Of a stretch of 34,034 bases of DNA, positions 25,635 through 31,845 are shown one piece after another. Origin of the DNA: a virus. Made by a program: the position numbers and the translations under genes. Location of the stretch: positions 1 through 34,034 of IMG/VR virus record IMGVR_UViG_3300025086_000009; one strand, 5' to 3'. Each line of letters opens with the position of its first letter. The stretch's first letter is position 1. Under the pieces are notes generated by a model, which worked only from the letters and a program-made list of their open reading frames with translations, did no database searches and was not told the DNA's origin.

Positions 25635-25656
25635 CTCTTAGTGTAATCACTTAGTG
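25635..25656. promoter_or_regulatory. Operator copy 2, CTCTTAGTG + CACTTAGTG
   Basis: Same arrangement as copy 1, with one base changed in the first half-repeat. Copy starts are 91 bp apart, which could allow looping by a bound repressor. Confidence 0.75.
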
Positions 25657-25705
25657 TATACTGTGTTGCGACTGCGTCGATTATAAGAACGTGATTCAAA
25701 ACAGG

Positions 25706-25906
25706 TCAATCCCCTATTTTTCCACAAACGTCTAACTTGCTATTTGACGTACGTCTTCGTGTATTTACGTATAAGTTTTTTTTATTCTGCTTCGCCCGGT
25801 TGCTCTTAATCTGCTGCAATGTGGCTAGTGTGTGATCAAAATCATCATCGTCCATCCGCATCATAAACGTAATAATTTTTGATACGTTTCGTGTAGTCTC
25901 AGACAT
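25706..25906 (-). CDS. Small early protein, unknown
   Basis: The 66-residue protein begins MSETTRNVSKIITFMMRMDD and has an acidic helix (DDDDFDHTLATLQQIKS), then a basic, Asn/Lys/Arg-rich tail (NRAKQNKKNLYVNTRRR). It overlaps the preceding gene by 8 bases and is the last gene of the Cro operon before the operator region. The basic tail could bind nucleic acid. I do not recognise the family; the late part of the frame looks less constrained than the start. Confidence 0.55.
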   Translation of the reverse strand: MSETTRNVSKIITFMMRMDDDDFDHTLATLQQIKSNRAKQNKKNLYVNTRRRTSNSKLDVCGKIGD

Positions 25907-26120
25907 TTGTTATCCCCTTCGCTTCGTCCTCTGCCAGGCGTATAACCCAGCTTAACTTTAGTAATTCATCGCCCATGTCTTCAGTCACAGCGCCACTAAA
26001 CAACACCTTGTTGTATTTGTTTTCCACAGCCTCACTTGGCCTTACTGACCAGGTAGCATCGCCATCCTTCACACTAACCGTGAACAGCATATGCCCCACT
26101 GTGACTTGGCGGTTCATCAT
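25899..26120 (-). CDS. Small early protein, unknown
   Basis: The 73-residue frame reads TVGHMLFTVSVKDGDATWSV, then RPSEAVENKYNKVLFSG and DELLKLSWVIRLAEDEAKG. It looks like a small alpha/beta fold. The annotated start overlaps the upstream zinc-binding gene by 47 bases; an internal ATG at 26088-26090 would reduce this to 17. Neither has a clear Shine-Dalgarno sequence. Function unknown; it belongs to the leftward early operon after Cro. Confidence 0.6.
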   Translation of the reverse strand: MMNRQVTVGHMLFTVSVKDGDATWSVRPSEAVENKYNKVLFSGAVTEDMGDELLKLSWVIRLAEDEAKGITNV

Positions 26121-26304
26121 TCAGTACCGCATCTTCGAGCAAGCTTACCTTGCCTGACCCACCGCACACCTCACATGGAACCATCTGGACGTACTCACCG
26201 TTGTTGAATTCCGTAGGCCAATGCACGTAGTAAGTCATTTCTCTTTCTCCGTAGCCTCGACAACGTGAACACCTGACCAGTATCACATCGTCATCAGGCA
26301 TCAC
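26074..26304 (-). CDS. DnaJ-type zinc-ribbon mini-protein
   Basis: The 76-residue protein has two CxxCxGxG-type knuckles, CSRCRGYG (Cys12, Cys15) and CEVCGGSG (Cys44, Cys47), separated by 28 residues. These would coordinate one Zn2+ as in the cysteine-rich domain of DnaJ. There is no J domain. Such short zinc proteins are common in phage early regions and may act as adaptors or transcription modifiers; the target is unknown. It overlaps the nuclease gene by 4 bases, so the two are coupled. Confidence 0.8.
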   Translation of the reverse strand: MMPDDDVILVRCSRCRGYGEREMTYYVHWPTEFNNGEYVQMVPCEVCGGSGKVSLLEDAVLNDEPPSHSGAYAVHG

Positions 26305-26684
26305 TTTACCTTTAGCTTTACCAATGGCGTCAAGAACGCTGTAACGTCCTCGATGCTCTTACACAAAGCCCAAGCAAAACCAGCCTCTATAATCTGATCT
26401 CGCATACGCCTCTGGTTTTCGTTCATTACACCGCGCTTCGCTTTGAGCTCGATAAAGATTGCTTCGTTGTTGCCGCTCTTGGTTGCAGTAGAAGGACAAA
26501 ACAATTCCAGGTCAGGCCAGCCATACTTCGTACCCATTTTCTTTAGCCTGTTAATGTAGTTGATATGTCTACGCCCCTCGTTTGGACTGTGGTGGTAAAC
26601 ACACCCATCAGGCAGCGCTACATCAAGCCAGGAAGCAACCTGGCGCTGTAGATCGTCCTCAGTCACGACGCAGATAGAAGTCAT
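26301..26684 (-). CDS. VRR-NUC family nuclease
   Basis: The 127-residue protein has the PD-(D/E)XK core of VRR-NUC nucleases: HHSPNEGRR (31-39), MGTKYGWPDLELF with D58, and IFIELKAKRG with E79 and K81, followed by NQRRMRDQI and FAWALCKSIEDV. Stand-alone VRR-NUC proteins in phages are thought to cut branched DNA such as Holliday junctions. This could process recombination intermediates made by the exonuclease and ERF protein. The start overlaps the Cro-like gene by 26 bases; a GTG at residue 7 would shorten it to a more typical beginning (TEDDLQRQVASWL). Confidence 0.85.
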   Translation of the reverse strand: MTSICVVTEDDLQRQVASWLDVALPDGCVYHHSPNEGRRHINYINRLKKMGTKYGWPDLELFCPSTATKSGNNEAIFIELKAKRGVMNENQRRMRDQIIEAGFAWALCKSIEDVTAFLTPLVKLKVK

Positions 26685-26871
26685 TTGGCATCACTGCGCT
26701 ATTTGTTTTTATGACAATGCGCTCCATAAATTCTTGATTAGGTATAAGCCTTGATTTATCATCAAAACTTAAACACCAGCGACGAGCCACTGCTGCATGA
26801 CTTGCACCTAGCTGCCTTGCCAGTTCTGAATAGCTCCAGTTATTTTGCTTTCTATAATCGTCAAGTGTCAT
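26659..26871 (-). CDS. Cro-like helix-turn-helix regulator
   Basis: The 70-residue protein contains a helix-turn-helix, WSYSELARQLGASHAAVARR (about 12-31), and little else, as in Cro repressors. It is the first gene of the leftward operon. AAGGA lies before the ATG and the transcript from the predicted promoter would have a leader of only about 13 bases. It is divergent from the XRE repressor gene, so the two probably form the lysis-lysogeny switch. The cro role is inferred from layout. Confidence 0.75.
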   Translation of the reverse strand: MTLDDYRKQNNWSYSELARQLGASHAAVARRWCLSFDDKSRLIPNQEFMERIVIKTNSAVMPNDFYLRRD

Positions 26872-26890
26872 AGCAATCCTTACTGCAAGA

Positions 26891-26919
26891 ATTGTAAAAA
26901 ACTTGACTTAGATTTACAA
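26891..26919 (-). promoter_or_regulatory. Leftward early promoter (Cro operon)
   Basis: Minus strand TTGTAA (26914-26919), 17 bases, TACAAT (26891-26896). This is close to the sigma70 consensus. The -35 is part of GCTTGTAA, shared with the integrase promoter, and the -10 overlaps CAATTCTTG (26886-26894). Confidence 0.75.
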
Positions 26920-26931
26920 GCCAATTAATTG
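26903..26931 (+). promoter_or_regulatory. Possible rightward promoter overlapping the leftward one
   Basis: TTGACT (26903-26908), 17 bases, TAATTG. The spacer contains TTACAAGC. It overlaps the leftward promoter face to face, so a single bound repressor could affect both. Confidence 0.45.
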
Positions 26932-26941
26932 TAGTATCGAT

Positions 26942-26971
26942 TTGACCATTTGCGACAAGGTAAGATATTAT
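26942..26971 (+). promoter_or_regulatory. Possible repressor-maintenance promoter
   Basis: TTGACC (26942-26947), 18 bases, TATTAT (26966-26971). The spacer contains GCGACAAG (26952-26959). It lies 41 bases before the repressor ATG and also covers an upstream ATG at 26970, arguing against that start. Confidence 0.5.
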
Positions 26972-27011
26972 GCAAGCAACCATTTACAACTTGTTTAGAG
27001 AAGTAGCTATT

Positions 27012-27713
27012 ATGCCAAATAATCTCGACGCAATCATCCGCGCCAGCGGCATGAATAAAAAGCAAGTTGCGAAAGCAGCTGGCATGACCCCAGAAACACT
27101 TAGCCGACATATTCATGGCAAAGTACAAATGACGTTAGAGAATGCTGAGAGGTATGCAGAGATCCTTGGTGTATCTGTTCAAAAGATAATGTTTGTTAAT
27201 CCACCAACGCCCATCGTTGGAGAAGCAATTTTACAAGCAGACGATATTATTGTTAGAAATTTTCTAACTAAGTGGACGCGAGGTGTGCAAATCAGATCTT
27301 ATTTAGGCGATGATATATGCGCTGTTAAATATACAGCAGAGCCTGGTTATAAAGGTTATTGGTACGAATATACAGATGCTCTTTGTTTTTATCTAAAGAA
27401 ACCAATACTAGAACATTTTGTTGATAGAGGTTGTGTGCAAAACTCAAGCTTAGTCATGCTAGAAGATGAAATTAAGCTACCTAATCAAGAGCCAACGCGA
27501 CTACTTGCTGGCGTGGTATACCCAGAGCCAGGTAACCTTTATACCATAGACAGTCCTAAAAATGGTATAAACCTACGAGGACTGAAACTTGTATGGGGTA
27601 CACCATATATATCTGCATTGTTTAGACCAGATCTGCGTGGCGTTACTTATGTTGACATCGAATGTGAACACTCTGACTGTAAGGAATGCAACAATTCTTA
27701 CAGCAATTCTTGA
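27012..27713 (+). CDS. XRE-family repressor (CI-like)
   Basis: From ATG at 27012 (GAGAAG upstream) the protein has 233 residues. Residues 1-60 form an XRE helix-turn-helix: IIRASGMNKKQVAKAAGMTP and TLSRHIHGKVQM. The C-terminal part (LLAGVVYPEPGNLYTIDS, then LRGLKLVWGTPYISALFRPD) is not a recognisable S24 peptidase. I see no clear Ser/Lys pair, so RecA-driven self-cleavage is doubtful. The end has CEHSDCKEC (C-x4-C-x2-C), which could bind metal or respond to oxidation. It is divergent from Cro and precedes the early recombination operon, so it is the best candidate for the lysogeny repressor. Confidence 0.8.
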   Translation: MPNNLDAIIRASGMNKKQVAKAAGMTPETLSRHIHGKVQMTLENAERYAEILGVSVQKIMFVNPPTPIVGEAILQADDIIVRNFLTKWTRGVQIRSYLGDDICAVKYTAEPGYKGYWYEYTDALCFYLKKPILEHFVDRGCVQNSSLVMLEDEIKLPNQEPTRLLAGVVYPEPGNLYTIDSPKNGINLRGLKLVWGTPYISALFRPDLRGVTYVDIECEHSDCKECNNSYSNS

Positions 27714-27770
27714 CCGATAGTATCCAACTCTATATTCTTTTTCTTACGCATTATAAAATCAATTCTTGAC
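27692..27770. repeat. Three CAATTCTT repeats after the repressor gene
   Basis: CAATTCTT occurs at 27692-27699, CAATTCTTGAC at 27704-27714 and again at 27760-27770. The last includes the -35 of the exonuclease promoter. A fourth copy (reverse orientation, 26886-26894) covers the -10 of the Cro promoter. These may be operators of the repressor or Cro. Confidence 0.5.
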
Positions 27771-27795
27771 ATCGTTTTTACAAGCTGATTATTTA
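27766..27795 (+). promoter_or_regulatory. Promoter of the recombination operon
   Basis: TTGACA (27766-27771), 18 bases, TATTTA (27790-27795). The -35 is perfect. TTACAAGC (27778-27785) lies in the spacer, as in the promoter at 26903. Transcription would begin near the GCGACAAG element, leaving a leader of only about 20 bases. Confidence 0.65.
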
Positions 27796-27800
27796 ATCGT

Positions 27801-27816
27801 GCGACAAGAAATGGAG
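27801..27816 (+). promoter_or_regulatory. Copy C of GCGACAAG...TGGAG element: exonuclease ribosome binding site
   Basis: GCGACAAGAAATGGAG, whose GGAG is the Shine-Dalgarno sequence six bases before the exonuclease ATG. Nearly the whole predicted leader consists of this element. It is complementary in 15 of 16 positions to the minus strand at 24964-24979. Confidence 0.75.
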
Positions 27817-27822
27817 TGACTG

Positions 27823-28794
27823 ATGTTTGACATCCCACAATGGGCTGTTCGACATGACTACTTTCACCATTCTAACCCTCGTTCGGGAGACAGGGCTAAG
27901 AAGTTATTTGAGAAAGTGCATGTTAGACCAGCCCTAAAAAAAGCGTTTGATACGCTAAAAGATATTGAGGCACATGAAACCGATTTAGCTAATGCTAGGC
28001 TCACGATTGATATCTTTAAGAACAATCGTGGGTCAGCTAAAATGGCTGCTGGTAGAGCTGTGCAAGATGGTACTGATTTATGCCTAATCCCTGATGGAGA
28101 ATTTGGACAGACACTGAGCTTGCAAGAAGCGCAGCTGATAGCCAAAGAAAACCTAACAGCATACATACCTAAGAACTACGACCAAACGGTTGAGGCAAAC
28201 GATAAAGAGCAACTAGAGAAATGCCTGGAAGAAATAGATGCCGTTGTAGAGAACGCTGTGTTCGGCCTTAGAGAAGCTATGGCGCGTGACAATAGGTACA
28301 TTGGTGAGATCGAGCTTCTTGAGGCGCTCCCAGGCAACGTTCTACCACACAACACACTGCCAGACTACGGACGTAGAGGTGATCTAAAAACCAAATGGTC
28401 TGGATCTCCGTATTTTAATAAAAAAGGTGAACGTACTTGGAAAACTGGATACCTACCAAAAACCCTCTCTGGAATGTGGGATATGAACAACGTCTACCAG
28501 GCAGCTGGCTTCTATGCTCTTAACGGTAAACAACCACCGTTCTTGGTCTATGCAAATGCTTCTGACTACCGTGTGTTTGATCAAACTAATTCACCAGAGC
28601 TTACGCCTGATTTTCTAGATGACGTAGTGCGAGACATATCAATACAGCACAAGGTAACAGAGAACATACTGCGTGCAGCTGAAACAAAAGAAGAGCTGCT
28701 TGGCTTGGTATCACCAGATTGGGAACATTTTTTTTGGAAGAGTAGCAGTCCAGCGTATATCCGCGAGGCTAAGAAATTATGGGGGATGGAGTGA
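27823..28794 (+). CDS. RecB-like PD-(D/E)XK exonuclease
   Basis: The protein has 323 residues. Motifs fit RecB-type nucleases: AGRAVQDGTDLC (76-87), then GEIELLEALPG and PDYGRRGDLKTKW with D187 and K189, then VYQAAGFYAL with Q226 and Y231 (QxxxxY motif). It is the first gene of the early operon and directly precedes an ERF annealing protein. Such a pair works like lambda Exo/Beta: the exonuclease makes single-stranded tails and the annealing protein pairs them. The start codon is preceded by GGAG at six bases. Substrate and polarity cannot be read from the sequence. Confidence 0.75.
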   Translation: MFDIPQWAVRHDYFHHSNPRSGDRAKKLFEKVHVRPALKKAFDTLKDIEAHETDLANARLTIDIFKNNRGSAKMAAGRAVQDGTDLCLIPDGEFGQTLSLQEAQLIAKENLTAYIPKNYDQTVEANDKEQLEKCLEEIDAVVENAVFGLREAMARDNRYIGEIELLEALPGNVLPHNTLPDYGRRGDLKTKWSGSPYFNKKGERTWKTGYLPKTLSGMWDMNNVYQAAGFYALNGKQPPFLVYANASDYRVFDQTNSPELTPDFLDDVVRDISIQHKVTENILRAAETKEELLGLVSPDWEHFFWKSSSPAYIREAKKLWGME

Positions 28795-29465
28795 GCAACA
28801 AAGACGCAATAGCTGCACTAGCAAAAGCGCAGTCACAAATGAAAACACCGCACAAGGATGCAACTAATCCGCACTTCAGAAACAGATATGCAAGTCTGAA
28901 GTCATGTATCAAAGCAATAAAGCCAGCTCTTAATGACAATGGGTTTGCACTTATCCAGGCTGCTGGCAAAGATGACCAAGGTCACTACATACAGACTACC
29001 TTTGAGCATACCAGCGGTGGTTTGTTTAGCAGTAAGTTTTATATGGAGCCGGAAAAGAAAGGTATGCAAGGGCTAGGATCGGCTGCTACCTACGCCAAGC
29101 GCTATGGCTTGCTAGGGCTTGCTGGCATTGAGCCTGACGAGGATGCTGACGATGATGGTAATGCAGCAGATGAAAAACCAGCTACGCCTAAACCAAAACC
29201 ACAGCAAAAGAAACCTGATCCAGAAGCAACTCACGATGCAGCTGTACGTGAGGAGCAAAACAGTGCGTCTACTTCACCGCAACAACTTAAAGAAATGATA
29301 GAGAATAAGATTAAGTTAGCTTCAGCTACATGGCAGTTAAAAGAAATGACAAAAAAACACGGCAAGGATTTTAACACCATAAAGCAACACGATGCAAAAA
29401 TGGGTGCTGAACTAAACGCATACTTTAAAACAAGATTTGAACAACTGAACACTGGGGAAAGATAA
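28779..29465 (+). CDS. erf: ERF-family single-strand annealing protein
   Basis: The 228-residue protein has the ERF core: ALAKAQSQMKTPHKDATNPH, then FRNRYASLKSCIKAIKPAL and the signature GLGSAATYAKRYGLLGLAGI followed by EDADDDGN. A charged linker (about 128-165, Pro/Lys/Gln-rich) leads to a C-terminal helical part. It anneals complementary single strands in phage recombination and probably circularises or repairs the genome. The start overlaps the exonuclease stop by 16 bases; GTG at 28791, overlapping the stop as GTGA with a G-rich stretch upstream, is an equally good start. Confidence 0.9.
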   Translation: MGDGVSNKDAIAALAKAQSQMKTPHKDATNPHFRNRYASLKSCIKAIKPALNDNGFALIQAAGKDDQGHYIQTTFEHTSGGLFSSKFYMEPEKKGMQGLGSAATYAKRYGLLGLAGIEPDEDADDDGNAADEKPATPKPKPQQKKPDPEATHDAAVREEQNSASTSPQQLKEMIENKIKLASATWQLKEMTKKHGKDFNTIKQHDAKMGAELNAYFKTRFEQLNTGER

Positions 29466-29818
29466 TGAAAATTGATAAAAGCATACCAGTACCACCAGGC
29501 AACGGAAATGGTAGAAGTGGTAAATACTCTGAAACTGCAAGACAAATGGAAATAGGCGATAGCGTTGGTGGGTTAGATATAAAAAATAGATTAGGATTAA
29601 TTAATGCTTTGAAAAGCGCATACCAAAGAAAAGAATTCGTAGTAGTAAATGCTAATCGTAGAAGAGAATTTAGGGTTATGAACAAAGTTTATCGTTCTAT
29701 GATTCAAGATGATGGAACTTACAGAGTTTGGAGAGTTGATATGCCGACAAAGTATGCAGAGTTTAAAATTGAACAAATACAAGATTATCACATGCAGAAA
29801 ACAGGAAACGAAAAATAA
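29465..29818 (+). CDS. Small recombination-operon protein (DUF7303-like)
   Basis: The 117-residue protein begins MKIDKSIPVPPGNGNGRSGK, then ARQMEIGDSVGGLD, and later TYRVWRVDMPTK. The pattern (IPVP, Gly-rich basic stretch, MEIGDS, RVWR) is one I recall from small phage proteins annotated as DUF7303. These are often near replication or recombination genes and are possibly DNA-binding. The basic Gly/Arg N-terminus fits nucleic-acid contact. It overlaps ERF by one base and the next gene by one base. Confidence 0.6.
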   Translation: MKIDKSIPVPPGNGNGRSGKYSETARQMEIGDSVGGLDIKNRLGLINALKSAYQRKEFVVVNANRRREFRVMNKVYRSMIQDDGTYRVWRVDMPTKYAEFKIEQIQDYHMQKTGNEK

Positions 29819-30216
29819 TGCCACATTTTGGAAAGAGTAACCACCAATTCAGAACAAGCTTAGATAGTACAAAACAATATCGTATTACTGCTTGGCTAAG
29901 TTTTAAACAAACCTGGAATGATGCAGAAAAAAGGTTTGAAAGAAACACACCAGAAGAAATAAGTGTGTGTCGTAAGTTGTATGAACAGCTCGCGCAGCAT
30001 CCCGGTCTACAGTTGCAGCTTAACATTGATGAAAGAATACGTGACGTAGACGATGTTAAACAATTTCCACGAGCTGCTATTGTAAATTTATATGTGAGCA
30101 ACATGCAAAAACCAGAGTATCAACAGCCAACAGCTGCTGTAGAAACGTCATTAGATCTAGATGATGAAATACCTTTTGGTAATGATGCTGATGATGAATT
30201 CGTGGGGTTTGAGTGA
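29818..30216 (+). CDS. Possible single-stranded-DNA-binding protein
   Basis: The 132-residue protein has a polar N-terminal domain (YRITAWLSFKQTWNDAEKRF, then PRAAIVNLYVSNMQ). Its acidic tail contains DLDDEIPFGNDADDEF. The phrase DDEIPF resembles the C-terminal tip of bacterial SSB (DDDIPF), which recruits partner proteins, although here about 14 residues follow it. Position after exonuclease, ERF and a DUF7303-like gene supports an SSB-like role. An OB fold cannot be confirmed by eye, so this is an inference from tail and context. Confidence 0.5.
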   Translation: MPHFGKSNHQFRTSLDSTKQYRITAWLSFKQTWNDAEKRFERNTPEEISVCRKLYEQLAQHPGLQLQLNIDERIRDVDDVKQFPRAAIVNLYVSNMQKPEYQQPTAAVETSLDLDDEIPFGNDADDEFVGFE

Positions 30217-30446
30217 TGACAGACAAACATCTACTTAGCGTTAAAGACGCTGCACAATTTCTGTTTGGTGATTACGACAGAACGCATCAAGATCGCACCA
30301 GGCGATTAATAAATCAGCTTAAAGTTAAACAAATTGTTATAGGTAAAAGAACATTTGTTGTTAAAAATGAGTTAGCTGACAAGCTGGAGATTAACTTGTC
30401 AGCTGAACCTAGCGATAAGGTAGTGCAACTAAAAGATCGCGGATAG
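30213..30446 (+). CDS. Excisionase-like DNA-binding protein
   Basis: The 77-residue protein has a winged-helix excisionase pattern: LLSVKDAAQFLFGDYDRTHQ, then TRRLINQLKVKQIVIGKRTF. Similar AlpA/Xis-like proteins direct the integrase to excise the prophage. It is the last gene of the rightward early operon and faces the integrase: its last 18 bases overlap the integrase 3' end on the other strand. This makes excisionase and integrase transcripts antisense to each other. It overlaps the preceding gene by 4 bases. Confidence 0.7.
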   Translation: MMTDKHLLSVKDAAQFLFGDYDRTHQDRTRRLINQLKVKQIVIGKRTFVVKNELADKLEINLSAEPSDKVVQLKDRG

Positions 30447-31568
30447 CTTATCTACAGCAGCTGCATTGTCAGCGTCTGACTCTAACCAGTGACCGTATAT
30501 GCCTTGTGTAACACGGATGTCGCTGTGACCCATATATGTTTTTACACGCCACAGATCGTCAGGGTACGCTTGGAGAAGCTTAGATGCATAGTAGTGTCTA
30601 AGCTCATGCCAAGTAATAGGTGCAACACCAGCGCGTCTACAAGCGTCCTTGATGCGCTTTAGATACTTCGCTGATGTAACTGGGTGATTAAACTCTGTGC
30701 CAAAGACAAGCGTGTCAGGATCGTTTGGTCTACCTTGCTGTATGTACAGCTCTTTGAGTTGTGCAAGTACATCGCGTGTTAGCGGTATTGTACGCAACCC
30801 GGAGTAAGTTTTAGGATCTTTAACATTAGTAGTTTTGTGTTCGATAGCGCGATCAACAACCACCTTGCCACCGTCTAGATCTACTTGCCCCCAAGTCATT
30901 GCGCGTTGCTCGCCCTGACGCACACCAGTAGTTGATGCAAACCTGGCAAAGAACTGCCATCGAGGACACAGCTGAGATATAATGCTGTTGATGACATCAG
31001 TTGCAATGCGCTGCGCTTTAGTCTCGCCAGCACTGCTTTGTATTTCACCTTTGCGCTTCACACCATCAAATGGATTAGTTTCTCTACAACCCTCAATGAT
31101 AGCGTAGTTGATCATCATGCCTATTGAGCCACAAATGTTTGTGACAGTTTTGACTTTGCGACCAACTTTAAGCTGATCCATAATCTGGTGTGCGACCATA
31201 CCCTTTGTAAGATTTGCAACACGCATGTCAGCAACGGACATACCATCGACAACGCAATCTAAAAAACACTCTACGTGTCTAACTTTTTCCTGGTGGTAAC
31301 TTTTTGATTGCTCGCCAGCACGATATTCTTTTTCAACTTGTGCAATGTAATTTTTTCCAAGCTCGTAGAATGACCACTTCCAGGCATCACTAGATTTATT
31401 AGTGTCTGATGTTTCTTTCACAAGTGCATCGATAGCAGCTTGTGCTTGCTCACGTGTTTGATAAAATTGTTGTGATCCGTTCTGTAATTCAGATCGCGTA
31501 TCGACACACCAAGAAGCCCAACCTTTTTTTGCTCTTGATGCGTATCTTTTAGGTGAAACTTGTAACAT
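30429..31568 (-). CDS. int: Tyrosine-recombinase integrase
   Basis: From ATG at 31568 (GGAG six bases upstream) the protein has 379 residues. An upstream ATG at 31580 lies inside the ribosome binding element and is less likely. Catalytic residues are in place: R217 (TGVRQGE), K253 (DPKTYSG), H321 and R324 (HELRHYY), H348 (MGHSD) and Y358 (IYGHW). The N-terminal 60 residues include an arm-binding-type segment (RYASRAKKGWASW). It integrates the phage at the attP core 160 bases upstream, matching a tRNA 3' end. It is transcribed from its own promoter and meets the excisionase gene head-on. Confidence 0.93.
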   Translation of the reverse strand: MLQVSPKRYASRAKKGWASWCVDTRSELQNGSQQFYQTREQAQAAIDALVKETSDTNKSSDAWKWSFYELGKNYIAQVEKEYRAGEQSKSYHQEKVRHVECFLDCVVDGMSVADMRVANLTKGMVAHQIMDQLKVGRKVKTVTNICGSIGMMINYAIIEGCRETNPFDGVKRKGEIQSSAGETKAQRIATDVINSIISQLCPRWQFFARFASTTGVRQGEQRAMTWGQVDLDGGKVVVDRAIEHKTTNVKDPKTYSGLRTIPLTRDVLAQLKELYIQQGRPNDPDTLVFGTEFNHPVTSAKYLKRIKDACRRAGVAPITWHELRHYYASKLLQAYPDDLWRVKTYMGHSDIRVTQGIYGHWLESDADNAAAVDKLSAIF

Positions 31569-31574
31569 AATAAT

Positions 31575-31591
31575 CTCCATATTCTTGTCGC
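31575..31591 (-). promoter_or_regulatory. Copy D of GCGACAAG...TGGAG element: integrase ribosome binding site
   Basis: Minus strand GCGACAAGAATATGGAG, with GGAG six bases before the integrase ATG, the same spacing as for the exonuclease. It is complementary to the minus strand at 24964-24979 over 16 bases with one bulged base. Confidence 0.75.
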
Positions 31592-31602
31592 TTTATATGA
31601 AG

Positions 31603-31631
31603 AATATATGATTTTATTGGCTAAATTACAA
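31603..31631 (-). promoter_or_regulatory. Integrase promoter
   Basis: Minus strand TTGTAA (31626-31631), 17 bases, TATATT (31603-31608). The -35 lies in GCTTGTAA, exactly as in the Cro promoter, so both may answer to the same regulator. Confidence 0.7.
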
Positions 31632-31659
31632 GCGTTACCCGCGACCCCCCCTAACCTTT

Positions 31660-31680
31660 TTGTGATGCAGCTTGTGATGC
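31660..31680 (+). repeat. Two TTGTGATGC repeats beside attP
   Basis: TTGTGATGC at 31660-31668 and 31672-31680, twelve bases apart. They are candidate arm-type integrase or accessory-factor sites. The same pair, eleven bases apart, occurs in reverse orientation at 24280-24299. Confidence 0.6.
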
Positions 31681-31727
31681 GAGCACCCCCAAAAGCGGTT
31701 AAGTTATTGATTTATATAGGAAAGTAG

Positions 31728-31752
31728 TGGCGCGGTTGACGGGGCTCGAACC
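31728..31752 (-). other. attP: attP core: 25-base copy of a tRNA 3' end (probably tRNA-Asp)
   Basis: Minus strand 31752 to 31728 reads as a tRNA 3' end: G53, T-loop TTCGAGC, stem strand CCCGT, acceptor strand CAACCGC, discriminator G and CCA. The bases upstream (TCAG) would not pair properly with CCCGT, so similarity stops at the T-stem, as in an att core. G73 and the CCCGT stem match bacterial tRNA-Asp (E. coli has TTCGAGT-CCCGT and G73); the predicted acceptor is GCGGTTG. Integration would restore the host tRNA. It lies upstream of int, the normal place for attP. Confidence 0.75.
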
Positions 31753-31845
31753 TGACAAATAGCTGTTTACATTGCATTTTTCTACAGTTTTTGCGCCATC
31801 TTGCACCACTTCGCGCATAGGTGTGCATAGGCGTGTGTGATGGAA

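Noticed and set aside
31728-31752. Complete tRNA gene
   Set aside because: Only the 3' quarter is present and no cloverleaf can be made with the flanking bases; it is an att core.
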